DNA from: Hyphomicrobiales bacterium
GTDB lineage: Bacteria > Pseudomonadota > Alphaproteobacteria > Rhizobiales > Rhizobiaceae
Reading direction: 5' to 3'
DNA length: 64,000 nucleotides
NCBI GenBank assembly: GCA_900465915.1
Contig: UBKJ01000009.1
Location: 1 to 64,000 of the forward strand
A model generated the notes under the pieces. The model saw nothing but the letters and a program-made list of their open reading frames with translations, made no database searches and had not been told where the DNA came from. Shown here one piece after another: positions 1 to 6,518 of the stretch. Position 1 is the stretch's first letter, and every line of letters begins with the position of its first letter. A program made the position numbers and the translations under genes.

Positions 1-271
1 AAACCCGGCGCGGTTCAGATTTCCGTTCGTGGTTAGTCCAGAGCTTGTTCGCGTAAGCTTCGGAAATGAACATCACGGTGAAGCGAGCGCGCTTGTGATA
101 GACTTCCGAGAGGTGCACGTAGAGATCTTTGCCCCAGAGGTCCGCCTCTTCGAAGAGATCGTAGAACACTCTCACACCGCGCTCCTTCAATAGGTTGGCA
201 ACGCGATCAACGTATTCACGTTCTTCGCCGGCGAATGATAGCGCGATGTCGTAGTCTCGATTCTCAGCCAT
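1..271 (-). CDS. TIR-domain protein, N-terminal part (cut by window edge)
   Basis: Ninety codons from an ATG at 271 run off the left edge without a stop. The product begins with a TIR-like strand (YDIALSFAGEE, residues 7-17), continues with a helix and the second strand RVFYD (34-38), then an acidic pair E41/E42 followed by LWGKDL, the strand FTVMFISEAY (64-73) and LWTNHER (77-83). These are hallmarks of bacterial TIR domains, many of which cleave NAD+ in anti-phage defence; the glutamate before the LWGKDL segment sits where TIR NADases carry their catalytic Glu. Any second domain is outside the window, so its signalling partner cannot be named. Base composition is visibly poorer in G+C than the neighbouring genes, and the gene lies on the 3' side of tRNA-Ser, both consistent with acquisition by transfer. 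TIR assignment is firm; the defence role is inference. Confidence 0.85.
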   Translation of the reverse strand, partial: MAENRDYDIALSFAGEEREYVDRVANLLKERGVRVFYDLFEEADLWGKDLYVHLSEVYHKRARFTVMFISEAYANKLWTNHERKSEPRRV

Positions 272-478
272 GCCTGTAGCTTAGCCGCAAACCAGGACTG
301 CTACCACTCACCGCAGCTAGCGGTAGTCTGCTTTTGGACAGTCGTGAGCGGCGCTGAAATGTCCGCCCCGGGCTCGAAGCTGTTATTCCCGAAGCGGAGA
401 GCGAACATCTGGTTGGCAGTCGGAAACTGACATCGCTGTTTCTCACGATATCGCGCTGTAGAGGGCAATCGGCGGGGA

Positions 479-568
479 TGGCGGAAGGGGTGGGATTCGA
501 ACCCACGGTAGGCTCTCACCTACGCCGGTTTTCAAGACCGGTGCCTTAAACCGCTCGGCCACCCTTCC
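479..568 (-). tRNA. tRNA-Ser (anticodon UGA)
   Basis: Read on the minus strand the gene has acceptor arms GGAAGGG and CCCTTCC, a D-arm GGCCGAGCGG, the anticodon loop CTTGAAA with anticodon TGA, a long variable arm typical of class II serine tRNAs (around 502-522), a GGTTCGAATCC T-arm and an encoded 3' CCA (479-481). The 3' end points toward the TIR gene, so this is a plausible integration site for a genomic island. Confidence 0.95.
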
Positions 569-633
569 AGACGAGTGACTTCTTAGCAGCTTTTATCCCA
601 GCGTCAACTTGACCCGCCGAGCCTGGAAAAGCC

Positions 634-657
634 GAAAGCCCGGCAGGCCGGGCTTTC
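634..657 (-). terminator. Rho-independent terminator of the small 707-907 gene
   Basis: GAAAGCCCGGC (634-644) pairs perfectly with GCCGGGCTTTC (647-657). On the minus strand the stem is followed by a GGCTTTTCC tail. It lies directly downstream of the 66-residue gene and upstream of the tRNA. Confidence 0.75.
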
Positions 658-706
658 GAGAATTCTTGTGAAGGCGCTTATCAAGGGCGCCCCGGCGGCG
701 GAGCGC

Positions 707-907
707 CTATCCGTTCGGGTCGCTTGCGTCGTCGGGAGCGGCCTGCTCCTTTTCCTCCAGGACCTGCGTCAATTTGTTGACGCCTTCAAAACCCGCCACG
801 GCCGCGGCCGCCTTGGTGACGAAGCCGGCGTTGGGGTCGACGGTTTCGGCCGTCTTCTCCGCCGCCACCGCGCCCGCCACTTCCTCGATCAACTTCCCGA
901 TGCCCAT
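707..907 (-). CDS. Small conserved-looking hypothetical protein (66 aa)
   Basis: A 66-residue acidic, alanine-rich protein without cysteines or membrane segments. I do not recognise a named family. The N-terminal half (GKLIEEVAGAVAAEKTAE) looks helical and amphipathic, and the C-terminus is an acidic tail. A good ribosome binding site, GGGAG, lies a few bases before the ATG, and a strong terminator follows at 634-657, so this is probably a real single-gene transcript. Function unknown. Confidence 0.6.
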   Translation of the reverse strand: MGIGKLIEEVAGAVAAEKTAETVDPNAGFVTKAAAAVAGFEGVNKLTQVLEEKEQAAPDDASDPNG

Positions 908-1072
908 TTCATATCTCCCATGGTTAACCGAACCTTAACATGCGATTTTCGTCACCCGAAAATGGCCGCGATAAGGCGGCGGCGGGCGCTCGCGATGATG
1001 TGATATGCGGGGCTTGCCGCCCGCCGCCGGGCGGCATAAAGTTGAATGGAAAAGTCGGAATAACGAGGCGTC

Positions 1073-1531
1073 ATGAGTCTGGAATCGGTAAAAGCCTTCT
1101 TCGCCGGCAAGGCCCCGGAAATCGAAATCATCGAATTGCCCACCAGCACGGCCACCGTGGCGCTCGCCGCCGAGGCGCATGGCGTCGAGCCGGGCCAGAT
1201 CGCCAAGACGCTCTCCTTCGCCGCCGGCGAGCGGACCATCCTGGTCGTGACGCGCGGCGACGCGCGCATCGACAACCGCAAGTTCAAGGACCGCTTCGGG
1301 GCCAAGCCGAAGATGCTCGACGCCGAAACGGTGCTGGCCGCGACCAGCCATCCCGTCGGCGGGGTCTGCCCCTTCGGCCTGCCCGCGCCGTTGCCGGTCT
1401 ATTGCGACGTGTCGCTCAACGCCTTCGACGAGGTGGTGCCGGCTGCGGGCGCGACCAATTCGGCCGTGCGCATCGCGCCCGAGCGGATGGCCGAGCTCGT
1501 CGCCGCCGAATGGGTCGACGTCTGCACCTGA
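1073..1531 (+). CDS. YbaK/EbsC-type aminoacyl-tRNA deacylase
   Basis: A 152-residue single-domain protein of the YbaK/prolyl-tRNA-synthetase-associated family, which hydrolyses mischarged aminoacyl-tRNAs in the cytoplasm. Family landmarks are K45 in the IAKTLSF segment, the position of the catalytic lysine, and the GGVCPFGLP loop (residues 96-104) lining the substrate pocket. Its length matches stand-alone family members. It is transcribed toward rirA but separated from it by about 120 bases containing the rirA control region, so it is probably an independent unit. Which mischarged tRNA it edits (Cys-tRNA-Pro, Ala-tRNA-Pro or another) cannot be decided by eye. Confidence 0.88.
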   Translation: MSLESVKAFFAGKAPEIEIIELPTSTATVALAAEAHGVEPGQIAKTLSFAAGERTILVVTRGDARIDNRKFKDRFGAKPKMLDAETVLAATSHPVGGVCPFGLPAPLPVYCDVSLNAFDEVVPAAGATNSAVRIAPERMAELVAAEWVDVCT

Positions 1532-1563
1532 TCCGCCTCGCCCGGAGATTTTTTCTTTAAAGA

Positions 1564-1578
1564 TGAGATAAGGCTTCA
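1564..1578. promoter_or_regulatory. RirA operator (iron-responsive operator, IRO) before rirA
   Basis: TGA-GATAAGGCT-TCA fits the TGA-N9-TCA iron-responsive operator described for RirA in rhizobia. It lies 76 bases before the rirA start codon, implying autoregulation. Confidence 0.65.
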
Positions 1579-1584
1579 TATATT

Positions 1585-1601
1585 TTAAGAATGGTTCTAA
1601 A
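1585..1601. promoter_or_regulatory. ICE-like (Irr box) inverted repeat before rirA
   Basis: TTAAGAA-TGG-TTCTAAA is a near-perfect inverted repeat resembling the TTTAGAA-N3-TTCTAAA iron control element bound by Irr. It lies seven bases after the RirA-type operator, so Irr could control rirA, a cross-regulation reported in other Hyphomicrobiales. Confidence 0.55.
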
Positions 1602-1654
1602 TTGGCGCGAAAAGGTCGCGTCCGCGCGTCCGTGACGCGCTGAAAGGATATTCC

Positions 1655-2119
1655 ATGCGTCTTACCCGCCAGACCAATTACGCCGTTCGCATGCTGATGT
1701 ATTGCGCCGTCAATGACGACCGGCTGAGCCGCATTCCCGAGATCGCGCGCGCCTATGGCGTGTCCGAGCTGTTCCTGTTCAAGATCCTCCAGCCGCTGGT
1801 CGAGAACGGCCTGGTCGAGACGGTGCGCGGCCGCAACGGCGGCGTGCGGCTGGGCCGGCCGGCCAAGGACATCTCGCTGTTCGACGTGGTGCGGGTGACC
1901 GAAGAGAATTTCGCCATGGCGGAATGCTTTGAGAACGACGCCTCGGAATGCCCGCTCATCGACAGTTGCGCGCTCAACTCCGCCCTGCGCGAAGCGCTGC
2001 ACGCCTTCTTCGGCGTGCTGATGAAATACAGCATCGCCGACATGGTCCGGGCGCGGCCCAATGTGCGCGCGCTGCTGGGGCTGGACGAGGAAGACGAAGG
2101 CCGGCGCGCGGCGGGCTGA
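1655..2119 (+). CDS. rirA: RirA, Rrf2-family iron-sulphur iron regulator
   Basis: A 154-residue Rrf2-family regulator that represses iron uptake genes when its Fe-S cluster is intact. The start MRLTRQTNYAVRMLMYCA and the winged helix with IPEIARAYGVSELFLFKIL (residues 27-45) are characteristic of RirA rather than IscR or NsrR. The three cluster cysteines fall exactly at C91, C99 and C105. It stands convergent to hmuV, seven bases away, and next to the haem locus it is expected to control. Its own upstream region carries an IRO at 1564-1578 and an ICE-like repeat at 1585-1601. The C-terminus is a short acidic extension. RirA replaces Fur as the main iron regulator in Rhizobiaceae, Brucellaceae and relatives, which helps place the organism. 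Confidence 0.95.
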   Translation: MRLTRQTNYAVRMLMYCAVNDDRLSRIPEIARAYGVSELFLFKILQPLVENGLVETVRGRNGGVRLGRPAKDISLFDVVRVTEENFAMAECFENDASECPLIDSCALNSALREALHAFFGVLMKYSIADMVRARPNVRALLGLDEEDEGRRAAG

Positions 2120-2125
2120 GCCGCC

Positions 2126-2908
2126 TCACGCCGCTATGTGCGGCAGCACGAAGGGCGTTCCCGCCGTCACGCCCACGCGCAGCGGGCATTCGTAGATGCG
2201 CTCCAGCCTTTCGCCGGTCAGCGCCTCGGCGGGCGGCGCGATCACGTCCACCCTGCCCCGGTGCATCACCGCGACGCGGTCGGCGAAGATCGCCGTCAGG
2301 TTGAGGTCGTGCAGGATGGCGATCACGCCGCCGCCGGCGGCGGCGAAATCGCGGGCGATCTGCATCACCATGATCTGGTGCCGGATGTCGAGGCTGGAGA
2401 TCGGCTCGTCGAGAAGCAGGTAGCGCGCCTCCCCGTCCACCACCGGCGTCCAGACCTGGCACAGGACGCGCGCAAGCTGCACGCGCTGCTGCTCGCCGCC
2501 CGACAGTTCCTGATAGAGCCTGCCGCCGAAGCCGCCGAGATCGACCCTTTGCAGGGCGCGCTCGGGCAGGAAACGCTCCTCCTCCGGCGTAACGCCGCTA
2601 TAGCCGCCGGTCAGGCCGAGGCGGACGATCTCATGCACGGTGAAGGGAAAGGACAGGCTGCTCGCCTGCGGCAGCACCGCGCGGCGCGCCGCCATCTCCC
2701 ACAGGCGGAAAGCGGCGAAGCTGCGGCCGTCGAGCAGGGCCTCGCCCGTATAGGCGACGTCGCCGGACAGCGCGCGCAGAAGCGTGGTCTTGCCGGAGCC
2801 GTTGGGGCCGACCACAGCCGTCACCGCGCCGGCCTCGGCCGTGAAGTCGACGCCGTGCAGGATGGGCTTGCCGGACAGGCTGACGCAAAGCGCCCTGGTT
2901 TCGATCAT
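2126..2908 (-). CDS. hmuV: Haemin ABC transporter ATP-binding protein HmuV
   Basis: A 260-residue ABC ATPase energising haemin import through HmuU. Walker A GPNGSGKTT is at residues 34-42, the signature LSGGEQQR at 135-142 and Walker B YLLLDEP at 163-169, followed by a switch histidine in ILHDLN. It is the last gene of the leftward hmuPSTUV cluster, seven bases after hmuU, and ends tail-to-tail with rirA. The length and the FecCD-type partner match haem and siderophore importers. Confidence 0.95.
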   Translation of the reverse strand: MIETRALCVSLSGKPILHGVDFTAEAGAVTAVVGPNGSGKTTLLRALSGDVAYTGEALLDGRSFAAFRLWEMAARRAVLPQASSLSFPFTVHEIVRLGLTGGYSGVTPEEERFLPERALQRVDLGGFGGRLYQELSGGEQQRVQLARVLCQVWTPVVDGEARYLLLDEPISSLDIRHQIMVMQIARDFAAAGGGVIAILHDLNLTAIFADRVAVMHRGRVDVIAPPAEALTGERLERIYECPLRVGVTAGTPFVLPHIAA

Positions 2909-2915
2909 GACGGCC

Positions 2916-4016
2916 TCACAGGTCGAGCAGGCCGCGCTGGCGCAGCAATATCCACAGGAAGAAGGGCGCGCCGCAGGCGGCGGTGACGATGCCGATGGGA
3001 AGCTCCGCCGGAGCCGCCACGGTGCGGCTGACCGCGTCGGCGAGCAACAGCATGATCGCGCCCAGAAGCGCGGAGGCCGGCAGCAGGTAGCGGTGGTCCG
3101 GCCCGACGCCGAGCCGCAGCATATGCGGCACCACGATGCCTATGAAGCCGATGCCGCCCGCCACGGCCACCGTCGCGCCGGTCGCGGCCGCGACGGTGAG
3201 GATGGCCACGGCCTTGATCTTCTGCACGTGCACGCCGAGATGCCCCGCCGCCGCCTCGCCCAGCGCCAGCGCGTTGAGGCCGCGCGCCAGCAGCGGCGCG
3301 GCGAACAGCACCAGCGCGATGACCGGCCCGGCGGAGGCGACCTTGGTCCAGGTCGCGCCGGCCAGCGAGCCGAGGCCCCAGAAGGTGATGTCGCGCAATT
3401 GCCGCTCGTCGGCCATGACGATCAGCGCGCTGGTGGCGGCCCCGGTCAGGGCGGAAAGCGCGATGCCGGCCAGAAGCATGGTGGCGACGGAGGTGCGCCC
3501 GCGCCTTGTCGCCACGCGATAGAGCAGCAAGGTGGAGACGGAGCCGCCGAGAAAGGCCGCCAGCGGCAGGGCGTAGATGCCCGGCAGCGCCACGACGGGC
3601 GCCAGCACCGTGCCGCCCAGCACGATGACCGACACGGCCCCGAGGCTCGCGCCGGCGGAGACGCCGACCAGCCCCGGATCGGCCAGCGGGTTGCGGAACA
3701 GGCCCTGCATCACTGCGCCGGAGACGGCCAGCCCCGCGCCGACCAGGCAGCCGAGCGCGATGCGCGGCAGGCGGATCTCCATGACGATGAGATGGTCGCG
3801 GCGCAGCGCCTCGACGCTCTCGCCCGAAAGGACGCCGCGCAGCAGCGCCAGGGCCGAGGCGTCCGACGCGCCAGCGGTGAGGCTGAAGAGCGCGGCGGCG
3901 GCGAGGCCGATCACGAGCAGCAAAAGGACGAGGCGCGCGCGCCCCGAGCGGTCGCCCTCGGCGCGAGGCCGCGCGGCGAAGCGCGCGCGCTCAGCCGCGC
4001 CGGTCTGGATGGTCAT
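2916..4016 (-). CDS. hmuU: Haemin ABC transporter permease HmuU
   Basis: A FecCD/BtuC-family inner-membrane permease with about ten hydrophobic helices. The segment GLFRNPLADPGLVG before a glycine-rich helix is the typical coupling region of this family. It works as a dimer with HmuV to move haem from HmuT into the cytoplasm. I place the start at the ATG at 4016 (MTIQTGAAERAR), preceded by GGAA. An ATG at 4058 in the same frame would overlap the end of hmuT by 17 bases and cannot be excluded. The N-terminal 30 residues are rich in Arg and Ala before the first helix. Confidence 0.93.
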   Translation of the reverse strand: MTIQTGAAERARFAARPRAEGDRSGRARLVLLLLVIGLAAAALFSLTAGASDASALALLRGVLSGESVEALRRDHLIVMEIRLPRIALGCLVGAGLAVSGAVMQGLFRNPLADPGLVGVSAGASLGAVSVIVLGGTVLAPVVALPGIYALPLAAFLGGSVSTLLLYRVATRRGRTSVATMLLAGIALSALTGAATSALIVMADERQLRDITFWGLGSLAGATWTKVASAGPVIALVLFAAPLLARGLNALALGEAAAGHLGVHVQKIKAVAILTVAAATGATVAVAGGIGFIGIVVPHMLRLGVGPDHRYLLPASALLGAIMLLLADAVSRTVAAPAELPIGIVTAACGAPFFLWILLRQRGLLDL

Positions 4017-4041
4017 TTTCCGGCGGTCCTTCCGGTGGTCC

Positions 4042-4932
4042 TCATTGCGCCGCGCCATAGAGCTTCTGCGACAGTTCGCGCACGGCGGCGCCCTCGCGCG
4101 GGCCGAAGCCGAGCAGGTAGAGCGCGTCCATCGAGACGATGTTCTTCGCCTTTCCGGCGGGGGTGGCGGCCATGACCGGGTTCTTCAGGATCGCCTCGGG
4201 CGTCACGCCGCCCGCGCCGGTCTGCATCATCAGGATCATGTCGGGCGCGGCCTGCTCCACCGCCTCGTCGGAAAGCTGCTTGTAGCCGGAGAAGCCGCTG
4301 ACGGCGTTGACGCCGCCGGCGAGCCGGATCGCCCCGTCCGCAGCCGTCCCCGTCCCCGACGCCATGATGCGGCCGCCGGGGGCCGACAGCACGAACAGCA
4401 CGCGCTTGCGCGGCTCGTGGCCCGCCGCCAGCTTTTCGGCCGCGTCGAGATCGACCTTCACCTTCGCCGCCAATTCATGCGCGCGGTCCTCGAGGCCGAG
4501 CGCCTTGCCGACGATCTCGATTTTGGCGATCACGCTCGCCGCGTCATGGCTGTCGGGCACGATCACCATGGGCACCGAGGCCTTCTTCAGCACGTCGAGC
4601 GTGTCCTGCGGCCCGCTGCCCTCGACCAGGAGGATGCCGGTCGGGTTGACCGACAGCATGCCTTCCGGCGCGAGCTGGCGCATATAGCCGACGTCGGGCA
4701 GCGCCTTGGCCTGTTCAGGATAGGTGCTGGTGGTGTCGCGGGCGACGAGCGCCTTCTCGCCGCCCAGCGCATAGACGATCTCGGTCAAGGCGCCGCCGAC
4801 GGAGACGATGCGCGAGGCGTCGGGAAAGCGTTCGACCGTGTCGGCCGGCGCGGGGGACGCGCCGACGATGGACAGCAGGGCGGCCGCGGCGAGCAGAGCG
4901 CGCCGCGTCGGACGGAACGGGGACATGGTCAT
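4042..4932 (-). CDS. hmuT: Periplasmic haemin-binding protein HmuT
   Basis: A 296-residue class III (helical-backbone) substrate-binding protein that takes haem from the outer-membrane receptor to HmuUV. The N-terminus has a signal peptide with a twin-arginine-like PTRRALLAAAALL core and a probable cleavage around residue 31. The ASRIVSVGGALTEIVYALGG segment is typical of BtuF/HmuT proteins. It follows hmuS by about ten bases. The annotated ATG at 4932 has a second in-frame ATG two codons later; either could be used. Confidence 0.94.
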   Translation of the reverse strand: MTMSPFRPTRRALLAAAALLSIVGASPAPADTVERFPDASRIVSVGGALTEIVYALGGEKALVARDTTSTYPEQAKALPDVGYMRQLAPEGMLSVNPTGILLVEGSGPQDTLDVLKKASVPMVIVPDSHDAASVIAKIEIVGKALGLEDRAHELAAKVKVDLDAAEKLAAGHEPRKRVLFVLSAPGGRIMASGTGTAADGAIRLAGGVNAVSGFSGYKQLSDEAVEQAAPDMILMMQTGAGGVTPEAILKNPVMAATPAGKAKNIVSMDALYLLGFGPREGAAVRELSQKLYGAAQ

Positions 4933-4942
4933 GCGCGCGTCC

Positions 4943-6013
4943 TCAGGCGGCGGCCGATTGCGGCAGGCGCGGCAGGTTCTCCGCGATCATGCGCCAGTCG
5001 GCCAGCTCCGTCTCGCCCTCGTGCCGCTCGCCGAAGAACTGCACGATCAGGTCGCCGGCGGCGTCGAAGGCCTCGATCGAGGTGACGTGGCCGTCCTTGG
5101 TCGGCTTGCGCACCACCCAGACGTCGGCGATGTGGTCCGTGCGCAGATGCATGTGGAAGGTCGGGTCGAGCACGTTGAGCCACGGGCCCATCATCTTGGT
5201 CTCATGGATGAGGCCGGTATGGATCTGGATGCAGCCGCGGCTGCCGACGAAGCACATGATGGGGATCGCGCCCTGCACGACATGGCTCATCATCGCCTCG
5301 ACGGCGCTGGTGTCCACCCGCCAGGCGAAATCGCGGCCGGCCAGATGCATGGCCTGGCGGCGGCTGACGCCGAACTCGCGCAGAAGGCCGAAGAATTCGT
5401 GCACGTCGGTGAGCCCTTCCCAGCGGCGGCGGAAGGCCTCGGCGTCGAGCGTCGAAAGGTCGGCCTCGACGCCCGGCGCGGGCGCGGCGGTCTCGACCGA
5501 ACGCGACTGGTCGTCGGAGAGAAGCTCGGCCACCAGCGCGTCATAGGCCGCCACGTCGGAGGCGGCGCGCAGATGCAGCTTGAACGCCGCGTCGCCGGCG
5601 GCGTCGAAGAATTGCAGGCTGCGGCGCAGCTCCTCGCCGTCGCGCTTCTCCACCGCGAAGCCGTGCGTCCAGTGGCGCGGGAAGATGCGCAGGTCGATCT
5701 GGCCCAGCGTCAGCGAGGCGTGCTTGCCGAACATGGTCTTCTCGAACAGGCCGATCTTCTCGTGCACCACGCTGTTGTTGCGCGTCAGCGCCATGACCTC
5801 GCCCAGGGCCGGCGCGCGGGCCAGGAACGTCTCGACGTCGGCGCGCACGCGGCGGGCGCGCATCGGCGCGGCTTCGTCCGCGCCGCAATGGGCGGCGACG
5901 AAATCGGCTTCCGAAACGCCGAGCGATTCGGCGAAGTCGCGCTCGCGCGCCTTGGGGTTTTCGGCTCGGGCCGCGAGAATCCGGTCCGGTCCGGGCTTGG
6001 TCTGTATGGTCAT
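4943..6013 (-). CDS. hmuS: Haemin-degrading/haem-carrier protein HmuS
   Basis: A 356-residue cytoplasmic protein of the HemS/ChuX-like family, which accepts imported haem and degrades it or passes it on. The usual duplicated structure is visible: NNSVVHEKIG in the first half and SRGCIQIHTG in the second half are corresponding elements, each near a histidine. A proline/alanine linker at about residues 175-185 separates the halves. It lies between hmuP and hmuT in the same transcript. The locus also encodes an IsdG-type enzyme (8835-9149), so two potential haem-degrading routes coexist. Confidence 0.94.
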   Translation of the reverse strand: MTIQTKPGPDRILAARAENPKARERDFAESLGVSEADFVAAHCGADEAAPMRARRVRADVETFLARAPALGEVMALTRNNSVVHEKIGLFEKTMFGKHASLTLGQIDLRIFPRHWTHGFAVEKRDGEELRRSLQFFDAAGDAAFKLHLRAASDVAAYDALVAELLSDDQSRSVETAAPAPGVEADLSTLDAEAFRRRWEGLTDVHEFFGLLREFGVSRRQAMHLAGRDFAWRVDTSAVEAMMSHVVQGAIPIMCFVGSRGCIQIHTGLIHETKMMGPWLNVLDPTFHMHLRTDHIADVWVVRKPTKDGHVTSIEAFDAAGDLIVQFFGERHEGETELADWRMIAENLPRLPQSAAA

Positions 6014-6025
6014 TTCGTCAGTCGC

Positions 6026-6250
6026 CTATTTGTTCAGGATGAGTTTGCCCTGGCGGGTGATCTTGAGGCGATAGAGCGACCCGCCATGCTCTATGCCGAC
6101 CTCGCGCGAGCCCATGAAAAGCTCGCCGCTGCCGTAGGTTTTCAGTTGCTGCATGCGCGTGACGGGCGACGGCCGCGCCGGGGCCGGGCCTTCCGCCGCC
6201 CGCTCGCGGGGCAGGTTGACCTGCATGTCGATATGGATGCGCCTGTTCAT
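6026..6250 (-). CDS. hmuP: Haemin uptake protein HmuP (HemP family)
   Basis: A 74-residue protein. The C-terminal half (MGSREVGIEHGGSLYRLKI followed by TRQGKLILNK) is the conserved HemP/HmuP core, including the histidine and the GKLIL motif. In Bradyrhizobium and Burkholderia, HmuP is required for expression of the haem receptor gene. I start at the ATG at 6250, which has GAGG upstream, rather than the upstream in-frame ATG at 6322, which would place the RirA operator inside the gene. It is the first gene of the leftward hmu operon, divergent from hmuR. Confidence 0.88.
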   Translation of the reverse strand: MNRRIHIDMQVNLPRERAAEGPAPARPSPVTRMQQLKTYGSGELFMGSREVGIEHGGSLYRLKITRQGKLILNK

Positions 6251-6306
6251 GATCCTCGCCTCGGCGTCGTGGTTCGCGGCGTCGCGATTGCGTGCAATTG
6301 ATTTGT

Positions 6307-6321
6307 TGACACTGTTGGTCA
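6307..6321. promoter_or_regulatory. RirA operator (IRO) in the hmuP/hmuR divergent promoter
   Basis: TGA-CACTGTTGG-TCA matches TGA-N9-TCA. Its first bases are part of a TTGACA (6306-6311) that would serve as the -35 of a rightward hmuR promoter, with TTAATC 16 bases on as a weak -10. Occupancy would be expected to block hmuR and probably hmuP when iron is plentiful. Confidence 0.65.
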
Positions 6322-6518
6322 TGTTTATTAATCACTGCATTAGTGGATTAAACGAGTCAAGTTTAAAACTCTTTTTTTCCAGCGCAAGCCAGAGCCCTCC
6401 AGTCTCCAGCCAGCCACGCCCCCGTCGCCGACGGAGCGGCGATCCAACGACAAATCGTTAAGCACCGCCGCGACGGCGCGGCAGGCGGCGTTCGGGCATG
6501 CAGGAGCAAGGAAAGACC

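Noticed and set aside
264..519. Two minus-strand frames overlapping the tRNA-Ser gene
   Set aside because: They read through a tRNA and have no ribosome binding site or protein-like composition.
6251..6322. Longer hmuP start at 6322
   Set aside because: It would bury the RirA operator in the coding region, and the extra 24 residues do not resemble the HemP family; ATG 6250 has a ribosome binding site.
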